Shown: in pieces, positions 9,893-19,368 of the stretch
Layout: every line of letters begins with the position of its first letter
Numbering within the stretch: position 1 is the first letter of the stretch
Source: Mycolicibacterium nivoides
GTDB taxonomy: Bacteria > Actinomycetota > Actinomycetes > Mycobacteriales > Mycobacteriaceae
NCBI RefSeq assembly: GCF_003855255.1
Contig: NZ_CP034072.1
Coordinates: 868,001 to 932,000, forward strand
DNA: 64,000 nt
Reading direction: 5' to 3'
Translations under genes and position numbers: made by a program
Notes under the pieces: generated by a model
Told to the model about the DNA's origin: nothing
What the model saw: only the letters and a program-made list of their open reading frames with translations
Databases searched by the model: none

Positions 9893-10585
9893 TCAGATGG
9901 CCATGGCGGCGCGGACGTCGGCCTCCGAGGTCGAGCCACCGGTGCCGCTTGAGGTGATGCGGCCGGCCTCCAGGATGTAGTAGCGCTGAGCGGATTCCAG
10001 CGCGAACCCGATGTGTTGTTCCACCAGCAACACTCCCAGATCGCCGCGTCCGGTCAACGAGGTGATCGCCGCCTCGATCTCGGCCACCACCGACGGCTGG
10101 ATGCCTTCGGTCGGCTCATCGAGGATCAGGCACTTGGGGCTGGTGATCAACGCCCGGGCAATCGCGAGCTGCTGCCGCTGCCCACCCGAGAGCAGACCGG
10201 CCCGCCGGGTGAGCAGCTCCTTCAGGGCGGGGAACAGGTCCAGTTGCTCATCGATAAGGGCCTTGCCGTTCCGCCGGCCATCGGCGACCACCTGAAGGTT
10301 CTCCGCGGTGGTCAGCTGGCCGAAGGACTGCTGCCCCTGGGGCACGTATGCCAGGCCGCGGGCCACCCTCGCGCTCGGGCGGAGTTTGGTGATGTCCTCA
10401 CCGTCGAAAAGTACTTTGCCCGCAGTGCATTTGAGCAGCCCGACGGCCGCTCTCAACAGGGTCGTCTTACCCGCGCCGTTGTGACCCATCACCGCGGCGA
10501 CACCGTCGGACGGCACCGCGATGCTCGCGCCATGGACCACTTCGGACCGGCCGTAACCGGTTCGGACATCGAGCAGTTCGAGCAT
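9893..10585 (-). CDS. urtE: Urea ABC transporter ATP-binding subunit UrtE
   Basis: A 230-residue ABC ATPase of the LivF/UrtE type. It shows Walker A (GHNGAGKTT, about 34-42), the ABC signature LLSGGQRQQLA, and Walker B plus D-loop (LILDEPTEGIQP), the last typical of UrtE. It powers high-affinity urea uptake together with UrtD at the cytoplasmic face. Its ATG overlaps the urtD stop by one base (TGATG). It is the last gene of the urtABCDE operon. Confidence 0.95.
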   Translation of the reverse strand: MLELLDVRTGYGRSEVVHGASIAVPSDGVAAVMGHNGAGKTTLLRAAVGLLKCTAGKVLFDGEDITKLRPSARVARGLAYVPQGQQSFGQLTTAENLQVVADGRRNGKALIDEQLDLFPALKELLTRRAGLLSGGQRQQLAIARALITSPKCLILDEPTEGIQPSVVAEIEAAITSLTGRGDLGVLLVEQHIGFALESAQRYYILEAGRITSSGTGGSTSEADVRAAMAI

Positions 10586-11400
10586 CAGGAGATTCCTTCC
10601 ACGCCGGCCGCGGCGGTGCCGAGGTAGACCTCTTGGACCTTGGGGTTGGCCTGCACCTCGGCCACCGAACCCTCTGCGATCACCTGGCCGCGGGCCAGCA
10701 CGGTCACCGAGGTGGCGAACGCCCGCATGAAGTCCATGTCGTGCTCGACGACCACCACGGTGCGGGTTCCGCCGATGCGGCGCAACAGGTTTCCGGTCTC
10801 TTCACGTTCCTCGTGACTCATCCCGGCCACCGGTTCGTCGAGCAACAGGACATCGGCGTTCTGCACCAGCAGCATGCCGATCTCCAGCCACTGCTTCTGA
10901 CCGTGGGCCAGCACGCCCGCCGGCTGGTCGGCCAGATCGGACAGCCCGGTGGTTTCCAGGGCTTCCTCGATGGCGGGCAGGATGCCACGCCGCCGGCGCA
11001 GCAGGGTCCAGGGCGAACGGTTCGCGCCCGCGGCGATGTCGAGGTTCTGCACCACCGTCAGCTGTTCGAACACGCTCGCGGTCTGAAATGTGCGGCCCAC
11101 GCCCAGTCGCGCGATCTGGTGCACTTTCTTCCCGAGCAGTTCCACACCCGACTTGTTCACCGAACCGGTGGCTCCCACCAAGCCGGTGATGGCGTCGATC
11201 ACTGTCGTCTTTCCAGCCCCGTTGGGTCCGATCAGGAAGCGCAGATCTCCCTGGAACAGGGTGAGGTCTACTTCACTGACGGCTTTGAATCCGTCGAAAT
11301 CGACTGTGAGACCGCGTACTTCCAGATACTCGGCACCCATGCCGGCGTTGCCGCCGGCCACCGGCTCGGGCGCCTCGGTGGCCTGCTCGGTTCCGGTCAC
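10585..11400 (-). CDS. urtD: Urea ABC transporter ATP-binding subunit UrtD
   Basis: A 271-residue ABC ATPase of the LivG/UrtD type with Walker A (GPNGAGKTT), a diverged signature (LAHGQKQWLEIGMLL, characteristic of UrtD) and Walker B (VLLLDEPVAGMSHEER). The GTG start at 11400 overlaps the urtC stop as GTGA. A longer in-frame extension exists but is Arg-rich and overlaps urtC, so it was rejected. It functions with UrtE as the ATPase pair for the UrtBC channel. Confidence 0.94.
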   Translation of the reverse strand: MTGTEQATEAPEPVAGGNAGMGAEYLEVRGLTVDFDGFKAVSEVDLTLFQGDLRFLIGPNGAGKTTVIDAITGLVGATGSVNKSGVELLGKKVHQIARLGVGRTFQTASVFEQLTVVQNLDIAAGANRSPWTLLRRRRGILPAIEEALETTGLSDLADQPAGVLAHGQKQWLEIGMLLVQNADVLLLDEPVAGMSHEEREETGNLLRRIGGTRTVVVVEHDMDFMRAFATSVTVLARGQVIAEGSVAEVQANPKVQEVYLGTAAAGVEGIS

Positions 11401-12548
11401 GATGCGGCACCTACTTTCTCGGAATCGGGATCGGTGTCCGACGCGGTCTCGGGCCGGGACTGCTCGGCATCCGGCGCGGCGGACCGGGTGCGCCGCCACC
11501 GGGAGAACAGCACACCGAGCCCGGCCAGGCCGGCGGGGAAGAACCCGACCACGACGATGAACAACAGACCCTGGGCGTAGATCCACCCTGACGGAAACCG
11601 TTCGGAGAACAGGGTTTGCGCCCACGCCACGCCGACGGCGCCGAGGACCGGGCCGAGCAGCGTGGTGCGCCCGCCGATCGCGACCCCGATCAGGAAGGCG
11701 ATGGAGGGCACTATGCCGACCTGTGACGGCGCGATGAATCCGACGATCGGCACGAACAACGCACCGGCGATGCTGGCGAACAAGGCAGCCAGCGTGTAGG
11801 CCACGACCTTGATGTTGGCCGGGTCGTAGCCGAGGAACCGCACGCGTTCCTCACCGTCGCGCACGGCGATCAACAACTCGCCGTAGCGGCTGTACATCAG
11901 TTGGCGCACGACGGCGACCACGATCAGCAGAGTGGCCGCCGCGATGAAGTAGACCATCCGCTTGTTGGCCGGGTCATTGAGGTTGAACCCGAAGAAGGTT
12001 CGGAAATTGGTCAACCCGTTGCTGCCGCCGAGGCTGGTCTGACCGACGAGCAGGATCGCCAGCGCCGCGGCCAACGCCTGCGACAGAATCGCGAAATAGG
12101 CGCCCTTGACCCGGCGCTTGAACACGCCGAAGCCGAGCAGGGCCGCGATTGCCGTTGGCAGCACCAGGATGGCCAACAACGTGAACGCGGGGGAGGCGAA
12201 CGGTTCCCAGTAACCGGGCAGGTGGCGTACCCCGGCGATCTGCATGAAGTCGGGCACGTCGTGCCCGCGGATCTCGGCGTCGGCGATCTTGAGGTGCATG
12301 CCCATCATGTAGCCGCCGAGGCCGAAGAACACGCCCTGACCCAACACCAGCATTCCGCCACGGCCCCAGGCCAATCCGATGCCCACCGCGACGATCGCGA
12401 AGCACAGGAACTTGCCCAGCAGGCTGAGCCGGAAGTCCGACAGAACCGCGGGTGCCACGCCGAACAGCACCACCGCCGCGGCGCCGAAGCCGGCCCACGT
12501 CTGCCAGCGGCCCAGGTTCGTCCGTAACCCTTGTGTCAGTGCGCTCAT
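11397..12548 (-). CDS. urtC: Urea ABC transporter permease UrtC
   Basis: A 383-residue polytopic permease of the LivM/UrtC family, with about ten hydrophobic helices. The long soluble insertion after the fourth helix (HLKIADAEIRGHDVPDFMQIAGV...WEPF) is typical of UrtC and distinguishes it from amino-acid LivM proteins. Other family-like segments are GQTSLGGSNGLT and IGGRTTLLGPVLGA. Its ATG overlaps the urtB stop (ATGA). It forms the membrane channel with UrtB. Confidence 0.94.
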   Translation of the reverse strand: MSALTQGLRTNLGRWQTWAGFGAAAVVLFGVAPAVLSDFRLSLLGKFLCFAIVAVGIGLAWGRGGMLVLGQGVFFGLGGYMMGMHLKIADAEIRGHDVPDFMQIAGVRHLPGYWEPFASPAFTLLAILVLPTAIAALLGFGVFKRRVKGAYFAILSQALAAALAILLVGQTSLGGSNGLTNFRTFFGFNLNDPANKRMVYFIAAATLLIVVAVVRQLMYSRYGELLIAVRDGEERVRFLGYDPANIKVVAYTLAALFASIAGALFVPIVGFIAPSQVGIVPSIAFLIGVAIGGRTTLLGPVLGAVGVAWAQTLFSERFPSGWIYAQGLLFIVVVGFFPAGLAGLGVLFSRWRRTRSAAPDAEQSRPETASDTDPDSEKVGAAS

Positions 12549-13429
12549 ACCAGACTCCTGGTCCGAACCGTGAACAATCCCTGGGGGCGCACCTGCAGGA
12601 AGATCACGATGATGGCGAACACGATCACCTTGGCCAGCGACGCTGTGGTGCTGTATTCGATGAACGAGTTCAGGAAGCCCAACGCGAGCGCCGCGATCAC
12701 GGTGCCCTTGATCTGGCCGAGGCCGCCGACCACCACCACCAGGAACGCATCGATCAGGAAGCTCTGGCCGATGGTCGGACTGGTGGAACCGATGAGCGTC
12801 AGGGCCACACCGGCCACGGCGGCCAGACCGGATCCGATGAAGAAGGTGGTGATATCGGTTCTGCGCGATGAGATACCGCTCGTCTCAGCCAGGTCGCGGT
12901 TCTGGACCACCGCCCGGATCCGCCGCCCCATCGGGCTGGTCTTGAGCACGGTCGCGAGCACCGCGACGCACACGACGGCCAGCACCAGGATGAATATGCG
13001 GGTCTTGGGCACCACAGCGCCGAGTATCTCGACGCCACCCGAGAGCCAATCCGGGGCAACGACGTTGACCGCGGGCGCACCGAAGATGTCTCGGGCCACC
13101 TGTTGCAGGATCAGGCCGACGCCGAAGGTGACGAGCAACGTGTCCAGCGGACGGTGGTACATCCGCCGGATCAGCGTCACCTCCAGCAGCGCGCCCATGG
13201 CGCCGCCGACGAGGAACCCGACCAGTAGCGAGATCAACAGTGAGGCACCGGCGTTGGTGATGACCTGCTGCACCACATAGGCCGTGTAGCAACCGGCCAT
13301 GATGAATTCGCCGTGCGCCATGTTGATGACGCCCATCTGGCCGAAGGTCAGGGACAGGCCGAGTGCGGCCAGCAACAGGATTGAGCCGAGGCTCAATCCT
13401 GTTGCCAGCTGGCCGATGAGGATGTCCAT
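12545..13429 (-). CDS. urtB: Urea ABC transporter permease UrtB
   Basis: A 294-residue polytopic permease of the LivH/UrtB family with about eight membrane helices. Family-like segments include LTFGQMGVINMAHGEF near the N-terminus and VVVVGGLGQIKGTVIAALALG near the C-terminus. The length equals the core UrtB permease; the long N-terminal extension of some proteobacterial UrtB proteins is absent. It partners UrtC. The gene lies 31 bases downstream of urtA. Confidence 0.95.
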   Translation of the reverse strand: MDILIGQLATGLSLGSILLLAALGLSLTFGQMGVINMAHGEFIMAGCYTAYVVQQVITNAGASLLISLLVGFLVGGAMGALLEVTLIRRMYHRPLDTLLVTFGVGLILQQVARDIFGAPAVNVVAPDWLSGGVEILGAVVPKTRIFILVLAVVCVAVLATVLKTSPMGRRIRAVVQNRDLAETSGISSRRTDITTFFIGSGLAAVAGVALTLIGSTSPTIGQSFLIDAFLVVVVGGLGQIKGTVIAALALGFLNSFIEYSTTASLAKVIVFAIIVIFLQVRPQGLFTVRTRSLV

Positions 13430-13460
13430 GCTGTGTTCGATTCCCCCGTCGCTTCGCTCG

Positions 13461-14729
13461 TCAGCCGGACAGCCCCGCAGCCCACGGGTAGGACTTCAGG
13501 TACGGGTCGGGGTCGATCGGGCCCTTGGACTCCCAGATCGTGTAGATCAGGCCGTCGGGCCGGATCTCGCCGATTCGGGCGGTCTTGGTGATGTGGTGGT
13601 TCTCGCCGTCGATGGTGACCTTGCCCTCGGGGGCGTCGAAGCTGACGCCGTCGGCGTTCTCCTGAATCGCCGCGACGTCGAACGACTTGGCCTTCTCGAC
13701 GGTGTTCTTCCACAGATAGACCGAGACGTAGGCGGCTTCCATGGGATCCGAGGTGGGCTTCTTGGGATCCTTGACGAAGTCCTTGTAGGCCTTGACGAAG
13801 GCGTTGTTCACCGGGGTGTCGATCGTCTGGTAGTAGTTCCATGCCGTCAGCTGACCGGTGACGTTCTGCACACCGATGCCACCGACCTCTTCCTCGGCGA
13901 TCGAGACCGAGACGACGGGCATCTCCTGCGGGGTCAGGCCGACGTTCTTGTACTCGCGGAAGAACGCCACGTTCGAGTCGCCGTTGAGGGTGTTGAACAC
14001 GGCGTCGGCGTCGGCACTGCGGACCTTGTTGACGATGGTGGAGAAGTCGGTCGAGCCCAGCGGGGTGTAGTCCTCGCCCTTGATCTCGATGCCGTTCTCT
14101 TTGGCGTAGGCCTTGATGATCCGGTTGGCGGTCTGCGGGAACACGTAGTCACTGCCGACCAGGTAGAGCGACTTGACGCCCTTTTCCTTGAGGTAGTCCA
14201 GCGCCGGGACGATCTGCTGGTTGGTGGTGGCGCCGGTGTAGAAGATGTTCTTGCTCGACTCGAGGCCCTCGTATTGCACGGGGTAGTACAGCAGGGCGTT
14301 GGCGCTCTCGAAGACCGGGAGCATCGCCTTGCGGCTCGACGACGTCCAGCCGCCGAACACCGCCGCCACGCAGTCGCTGCTGATCAGTTTCTCGGCCTTC
14401 TCGGCGAAAACCGTGGGTTCGGAGGCCCCGTCCTCACCGATGAGCTCGATCTGTTTGCCCAGTACGCCGCCCTTGGCGTTGATCTCCTCGACCGCGAGCT
14501 TGATCGAGTCGCGCACTGTCACCTCGGAAATGGCCATCGTGCCCGACAGAGAGTTCAACGATCCGACCTTGATCTTCGGGCCGGATGTGTCCACACAGGA
14601 TGCCGCGTTTGCTGTGTCGGTGTCGCTCGCCCGGCTGCCGCAGCCCGCCAGTAGCAAGCCGGCGACTGCGATCAAACTCCCTGCGGCTAGCGTCGACCGG
14701 CGCAACGGGGCACGTCCTGGATCTCGCAT
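13461..14729 (-). CDS. urtA: Urea ABC transporter substrate-binding lipoprotein UrtA
   Basis: A 422-residue extracytoplasmic solute-binding lipoprotein. The signal peptide ends in a lipobox (LLLAGC, lipidated Cys30). The mature part is a type I periplasmic fold with UrtA-type sequence (KVGSLNSLSGTMAISE, VAAVFGGWTSSSRK, LYYPVQYEGLESSKNI, DPMEAAYVSVYLW). It captures urea for the UrtBCDE importer. The ATG at 14729 is preceded by a purine-rich GGGAAAGG. It is the first gene of the operon, so the promoter lies in 14730-14964. No urease genes are in the window. Confidence 0.96.
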   Translation of the reverse strand: MRDPGRAPLRRSTLAAGSLIAVAGLLLAGCGSRASDTDTANAASCVDTSGPKIKVGSLNSLSGTMAISEVTVRDSIKLAVEEINAKGGVLGKQIELIGEDGASEPTVFAEKAEKLISSDCVAAVFGGWTSSSRKAMLPVFESANALLYYPVQYEGLESSKNIFYTGATTNQQIVPALDYLKEKGVKSLYLVGSDYVFPQTANRIIKAYAKENGIEIKGEDYTPLGSTDFSTIVNKVRSADADAVFNTLNGDSNVAFFREYKNVGLTPQEMPVVSVSIAEEEVGGIGVQNVTGQLTAWNYYQTIDTPVNNAFVKAYKDFVKDPKKPTSDPMEAAYVSVYLWKNTVEKAKSFDVAAIQENADGVSFDAPEGKVTIDGENHHITKTARIGEIRPDGLIYTIWESKGPIDPDPYLKSYPWAAGLSG

Positions 14730-14763
14730 GGGCGACCTTTCCCTTTGATTGCAGCGCTTCTCG

Positions 14764-14779
14764 GCCGGCCAGGGCCGGC
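14764..14779. repeat. Small inverted repeat in the urtA leader
   Basis: GCCGGC, a four-base spacer (CAGG) and a second GCCGGC, about 35 bases upstream of the urtA start. It could form a hairpin in the urtA leader RNA, but GCCGGC is itself self-complementary and GC-rich chance matches are common. The rest of the 235-base gap holds AT-richer sequence (14850-14885) probably carrying the two divergent promoters. I see no convincing GlnR box. Confidence 0.35.
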
Positions 14780-14964
14780 GGCGTGCAAGAGGTTAAACAC
14801 CCTGTGCGGGTGTCGAATCGGGACGTTAGAGCGCCGCTGTTACTGGGAAATGTCTGTGTGTGACAAACAAATTAACCTCAAGCTAGGCCCAGTTGGTTTG
14901 CCGTTGGCGCGGTGTCACGAGACTCGTTAGTCGCACCTGTAACAAGGCGGTAGCCTGCGTCGAT

Positions 14965-15399
14965 ATGAGGAACATGCGAAAAGCGACAACCACGGTCGGT
15001 GCGGCGCTGGTTCTGGCGGCTGCGGGGATGGCGGTCTCCAACGCAACGTCGTATGCGGAACCGGACGCCCAGGGCCACAAGGTCAAGTACACGCTGACCT
15101 CCGGCGCACCCTACGAATTCGATCTCTACTACCTGACAACGCAGCCTGCCAGTAAAGACGCCTACAACGCTGACGCGTACAAGTACCTGCAGAAGGCGAC
15201 GGTGAACGTCGGACCCGACGCGCCGTGGGTGTTCGAGACCACGCTCGCCGATCCGCAGTGGGCCATCTTCACCGTCGCGAGCACCACGCACGGTGGCCGC
15301 GCCGAGCCCAACGCGCATTGCGAGATCGCCGTCGACGGTCAGATCGCCGTCCAGAACGATCACCCGTACAGCCCGCGCTGCCAGCTCGGGCAGTGGTGA
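14965..15399 (+). CDS. Secreted MmpS-like protein
   Basis: A 144-residue protein with an N-terminal signal sequence or anchor (RKATTTVGAALVLAAAGMAVS, about 4-24) and an exported domain. VKYTLTSG near the start and CEIAVDGQIAVQ near the end resemble the MmpS family, small partners of MmpL lipid exporters in mycobacteria. No mmpL gene is adjacent, and two added cysteines could form a disulfide. It diverges from urtA. A TAGCCT hexamer at 14951-14956 could be a -10 element giving an almost leaderless transcript. The family call is moderate. Confidence 0.6.
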   Translation: MRNMRKATTTVGAALVLAAAGMAVSNATSYAEPDAQGHKVKYTLTSGAPYEFDLYYLTTQPASKDAYNADAYKYLQKATVNVGPDAPWVFETTLADPQWAIFTVASTTHGGRAEPNAHCEIAVDGQIAVQNDHPYSPRCQLGQW

Positions 15400-15577
15400 T
15401 CTGACCACCTGATCCCACGAACTGAGATCCGCCTTGACGGCGCACTCGAACTGTTGTTCGATATTCAAGAGCGCGTCGGGCGGTTCGGCTTCCGATTCGA
15501 TGCGCGATTGACTGGGCAAGCGCCCACGGCGCGCGCCGATGCCGTACCCGAAACCGCGGCATCGGCGCACCCAGTCG

Positions 15578-16387
15578 TTATCCGGCCATGCGAATAGCAC
15601 CCGCGATGGCGTGCGCGAGTTCGGCGGGCGCATCGACGTGGGCCAGGTGGCCTTGACCCGGCAGTCGGATCACCCGGGCACCCGGTAGAGCCGTGGCGAA
15701 CGCGGCGAAAGCCGTTCCGTAGGGTTCCAGGCCTTCATTGACGGCGCCGAGTATCAGGGTCACCGGAGTCTGAAGGTCCCGGTAGCTGTCCATCGACGGT
15801 TGGTAGGCATTGATGGCGCCGAGTTCCTCTGCAAGTGGTTCGGCGAGCAGTCGCAGGATCGACCACGCCGGGCTGCGGCGCAGCTCGGCCACGTGATCCG
15901 CGGAGAAGCCGGATACGTCGGTGTTGACCAGCTCGACCGCGCGGTCAAGGTCGCCCGCGGCCACCGCGGCTCGGATCGGTTCGACCGCGTCCGGCGCGAA
16001 CGGTGCTGCGACCGGTTCGTAGGCGGTCAGTGACCGGATCTGAACGCCGCAGAGTGCAGTCTCCAGGGCGATGAGGGCACCGTAGCTCCACCCGACGAGG
16101 TGAACCTCGCCGAACGCTCCGATGGCGTGGCGGAGATCATCGATCTCGACGGAGGCCGAGTAGTGGCTGCCGAGAGCGTCGCTGCCCGCACGGCCGCGAC
16201 GATTGAGGGTCACCACCGGATTCGGGAGGTCGATGCCATCGACGACCGGCCTCCAGGTCGCCGCATCGGCCATGACGCCGGGTACGACGAGAATCGGTGT
16301 ACCCCGCCCGGGCCGGACTTCGGCCGTGAGCCTGGTACCTCCGTGGTCCAGGGTGATGCGATGAATATCCAGATGAGTGAAAGTCAT
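15578..16387 (-). CDS. Alpha/beta-hydrolase
   Basis: A 269-residue cytoplasmic alpha/beta-fold hydrolase. The nucleophile elbow is GWSYG (Ser101) and the catalytic His is probably His247 in GQGHLAH. An N-terminal VVPGVMAD loop forms the oxyanion region. The ATG overlaps the fumarase stop by four bases (ATGA), so it is the last gene of a five-gene operon with fumarase, amidase, permease and nitrilase. The substrate is unknown; an ester, lactone or N-acyl intermediate of the operon's pathway is a reasonable guess. Confidence 0.85.
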   Translation of the reverse strand: MTFTHLDIHRITLDHGGTRLTAEVRPGRGTPILVVPGVMADAATWRPVVDGIDLPNPVVTLNRRGRAGSDALGSHYSASVEIDDLRHAIGAFGEVHLVGWSYGALIALETALCGVQIRSLTAYEPVAAPFAPDAVEPIRAAVAAGDLDRAVELVNTDVSGFSADHVAELRRSPAWSILRLLAEPLAEELGAINAYQPSMDSYRDLQTPVTLILGAVNEGLEPYGTAFAAFATALPGARVIRLPGQGHLAHVDAPAELAHAIAGAIRMAG

Positions 16388-18024
16388 TGTGGCGCGGCTC
16401 CGATCGTGAGTAGGGTGCGGTTGTCGCGGTGGTAGAAGTCGTTGCCCTTGTCGTCGATCACGATGAACGCAGGGAAGTCCTCGGCGCGGATCTTCAGCAC
16501 CGCTTCCATGCCCAACTCGCCGTATTCGAGGGTCTCGATCGAGGTGATGCAGTCATGGGCGAGGCGAGCCGCGGGTCCACCGATCGATCCCAGGTAGAAC
16601 CCGCCGTGCGCCTGGCAGGACCGCCGCACGGCATCCGAGCGGTTGCCCTTGGCGAGCATCACGAGTGACCCGCCTGCAGCTTGGAAACGCTCGACGTAGG
16701 AATCCATGCGCCCGGCGGTGGTCGGCCCGAACGATCCGGAGGCATAGCCGGAGGGTGTCTTGGCCGGCCCCGCGTAGTACACGGGATAGCGGCGCAAATA
16801 GTCCGGCAGTGGTTCGCCGGCATCGAGCCGTTCGCGGATCTTGGCGTGTGCGAGATCGCGTGCGACGACCATTGTTCCCGTCAAGGACACCCGGGTACCG
16901 ACCGGATGGGCCGACAGCTGGGCTCGGATCTGGGCCGGCGATTCGTCGAGATCGATCCGCACGACGTCGTGGTCGAGAACTTCTGTCGCGTCGGGCAGGA
17001 ACCGCGCCGGGTCGGTGTCGAGTTGTTCGAGAAAGACGCCGTCGCGCGTGACCTTGCCGAGGACGTGGCGGTCCGCGGCGCACGACACCGCCAGCGCGAT
17101 GGGCAGCGAGCCGCCGTGGCGGGGCAGCCGTACCACGCGCACGTCGTGGCAGAAGTGCTTGCCGCCGAACTGCGCCCCGATGCCCAGACGCTGTGTGGCG
17201 GTGAGGATCTGCCGTTCAAAGTCGTGATCTCGAAACCCGTTGCCGGCAGACGAACCCGATGAGGGAAGTGAGTCGAGATGGTGGGCTGAGGCGAGTTTGG
17301 CGGTCTTGAGGGCGAATTCGGCGCTGCTGCCGCCGATGACGACCGCCAGGTGGTAGGGCGGGCACGCCGAGGTGCCGATCTCGGCGGCCTTGGTGACGAC
17401 AAAGTCGAGCAGGTTGGCCGGATCGAGCAGTGCGGGAGTCTGCTGAAACAGGAAACTCTTGTTGGCGCTGCCACACCCTTTTGCGATGAACAGGAACCGG
17501 TAGCTGTCGTCGCCCTCGGCCAGGATCTCGATCTGAGCCGGGAGATTGGTCCCGGTGTTGCGCTCGTCGAACATCGACAACGGTGCCAGCTGGGAGTAGC
17601 GCAGGTTCAGTGTGGTGTAGGCACGCGCGATCCCGTGCGAAAGATGTTCGGCGTCGCGCCTGTCGGTGAGCACCTGTTGCCCGCGCCAGGCGTGCACGAT
17701 CGCCGTTCCGGTGTCCTGACACATGGGCAGGATGCCGCCCGCGGCCACGTTGGCGTTGCGCAGCAATTCGGTGGCGACGTAGCGATCGTTCGCCGACGAT
17801 TCGGGATCGTCCAGTATCGCCGCTATCTGGCGAAGATGGCTGGTACGCAACAGGTGTGAGACGTCGCGGTAGGCCTCGAAGGCCAACTGCTCGAGGATGT
17901 CGGGAGCGACGTCGAGGAAGGCTCGGCCCGCCGCCGAGAAGGTTCCGATGGTGTCGGTGTCGAGCTTGCGATAAACGGTCGTATCCGGTCCGATGGGCAG
18001 GAGCGGGGTGTAGTCGATCGTCAT
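16384..18024 (-). CDS. Class I (iron-sulfur) fumarate hydratase
   Basis: A 546-residue class I fumarase, matching the length of E. coli FumA (548). The three cluster-ligand cysteines line up as Cys102 (MCQDTGT), Cys221 (TSACPPYH) and Cys315 (AVSCAAD), each three residues earlier than in FumA. Catalytic-domain motifs include GCGSANKS and [12 protein letters not shown]. It should reversibly hydrate fumarate to malate, or a related dicarboxylate such as mesaconate. The ATG overlaps the amidase stop. Mycobacteria normally rely on class II FumC, so this copy probably serves the neighbouring amide-degrading genes. Confidence 0.93.
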   Translation of the reverse strand: MTIDYTPLLPIGPDTTVYRKLDTDTIGTFSAAGRAFLDVAPDILEQLAFEAYRDVSHLLRTSHLRQIAAILDDPESSANDRYVATELLRNANVAAGGILPMCQDTGTAIVHAWRGQQVLTDRRDAEHLSHGIARAYTTLNLRYSQLAPLSMFDERNTGTNLPAQIEILAEGDDSYRFLFIAKGCGSANKSFLFQQTPALLDPANLLDFVVTKAAEIGTSACPPYHLAVVIGGSSAEFALKTAKLASAHHLDSLPSSGSSAGNGFRDHDFERQILTATQRLGIGAQFGGKHFCHDVRVVRLPRHGGSLPIALAVSCAADRHVLGKVTRDGVFLEQLDTDPARFLPDATEVLDHDVVRIDLDESPAQIRAQLSAHPVGTRVSLTGTMVVARDLAHAKIRERLDAGEPLPDYLRRYPVYYAGPAKTPSGYASGSFGPTTAGRMDSYVERFQAAGGSLVMLAKGNRSDAVRRSCQAHGGFYLGSIGGPAARLAHDCITSIETLEYGELGMEAVLKIRAEDFPAFIVIDDKGNDFYHRDNRTLLTIGAAPQ

Positions 18025-19367
18025 GGCCGTCCGATCCTTGAGGCCAGCTCGAAAAGCCGGTGTTCGTTGCCGGGGGTGGTGATCAGCTGCAGGCCGACCG
18101 GCAGCCCTGAGACGATCCCCGCGGGCACGCTCAGGGCCGGGTGGCCGGTGAGATTCCACGGACAGGTCAGTGACAGCAGGGCGGATCGCACTTCGACTGG
18201 GCGGCCGTCGATTTCGTGGGCGCGCTGGTCGATCGCGGTGGCCACGGTGGGGACGGTGGGCATTGCGAGCACGTCGAACCCGGTGAAGAGGTCGGTGACC
18301 GCCGCGCGCAACGCTTCGCGTTGACGGTCGGCGTCGACGTATTGCCAGGCCGCGGTGTCGCGACCGCTCGTCAGCCGCTCGACCACTTCGGGGTCGATGA
18401 TGTGGGCGTGGTCGGCCAAATCTTCGCGGTGTTCGACGTAGGCCTGGCTGGACTGCAGCACGCTCAGCGCCGAGAACAACTCACCAGCGGCGAACGGGAG
18501 CCGGACACTGGCGTCGACGGAGATGCCGGCGCATTCCAGCGCGTAGCGCACGGTGTCGACGATCACAGGATCGCACGGCCCGATACACGCGGGATCGAGC
18601 CACCCGACCTGGGTTTCGGCGTCGTCGGCGCGCACCGGTTGTCCGGCCATGACGGCGTAGGCGGCCGCAGCTCCGGCTGCCGTCGACGCGAAGACGCCGA
18701 CGTGATCCAGCGATGCGGCGAGAGGTTGGACGCCGTGATCGGGGATTGCTCCGAATGCGGGCTTGAACCCGACCACGCCGCACAACGCGGCGGGTACCCG
18801 TACCGAGCCCGCAGTGTCGGTCCCGACCGAGAGCGGCACCATGCCTGCAGCGGTGGCGACGGCGCTGCCACCACTCGATCCACCGCTGATCCTGTCGGGG
18901 TTCCAAGGATTTCGGGATGCGCCGTGCGCTGACCGATCGCCGGTGGCGCCGTACGCGAACTCGTGCAGAACATTCTTGCCGACGATCACCGCTCCCGCGG
19001 CCCGCAGCCGACGGACACATTCGGCGTCTGCGGCGGCGCGATGCGGGCGCACCACCGATCCCGACGTGGTGACCTGTCCGGCGACGTCGACGAGATCCTT
19101 AACGGACACGGGGATGCCGTGTAGCGGTCCGCGGTCGTACCCGTCAGCGCGCTCGCGGTCGGCATCGTGGGCAGCGGCCAGCGCTCCTGCGGCGTCGACG
19201 GAGGTGAAGGCGTTGAGGATCGGGTTGAGCCGCGCGATCGCCGCGAGACTGTGTTCGACGAGCTCGGTACTCGTCGTGCGCCCGGCCTGCAGATCGGCTG
19301 TCAGGGCAGGGATGTCGCGATCACGGAAGTACCCACTCGACACCGCGGTGTCGGCTATCTCGGTCAT
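18021..19367 (-). CDS. Amidase of the amidase-signature family
   Basis: A 448-residue serine amidase. The Ser-Ser-Lys triad is visible: Lys90 (SVKD), the cis-Ser in GGSSGGS (about 164-165) and nucleophile Ser188 (GTDTAGS). It hydrolyses a carboxamide to acid plus ammonia. GatA relatives are similar, but no gatB or gatC is adjacent and the operon is catabolic. It overlaps the fumarase start, and the permease stop lies one base upstream of its ATG. The substrate is unknown, probably delivered by that permease. Confidence 0.9.
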   Translation of the reverse strand: MTEIADTAVSSGYFRDRDIPALTADLQAGRTTSTELVEHSLAAIARLNPILNAFTSVDAAGALAAAHDADRERADGYDRGPLHGIPVSVKDLVDVAGQVTTSGSVVRPHRAAADAECVRRLRAAGAVIVGKNVLHEFAYGATGDRSAHGASRNPWNPDRISGGSSGGSAVATAAGMVPLSVGTDTAGSVRVPAALCGVVGFKPAFGAIPDHGVQPLAASLDHVGVFASTAAGAAAAYAVMAGQPVRADDAETQVGWLDPACIGPCDPVIVDTVRYALECAGISVDASVRLPFAAGELFSALSVLQSSQAYVEHREDLADHAHIIDPEVVERLTSGRDTAAWQYVDADRQREALRAAVTDLFTGFDVLAMPTVPTVATAIDQRAHEIDGRPVEVRSALLSLTCPWNLTGHPALSVPAGIVSGLPVGLQLITTPGNEHRLFELASRIGRP

Positions 19368-19368
19368 T

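Noticed and set aside
14850..14885. Possible GlnR boxes (GTTAC-N6-ATGTC and GTGAC followed by TTAAC) upstream of urtA
   Set aside because: Only one half-site fits in each case and the spacing of the second pair is off by one base, so nitrogen control is left as a hypothesis.
15400..15577. Small antisense open frames between the MmpS-like and hydrolase genes
   Set aside because: No ribosome-binding site or recognisable family; the 178-base gap shows nothing I can support.
18021..19367. Amidase as GatA of a tRNA-dependent amidotransferase
   Set aside because: No gatB or gatC nearby, and the gene is embedded in a catabolic operon.
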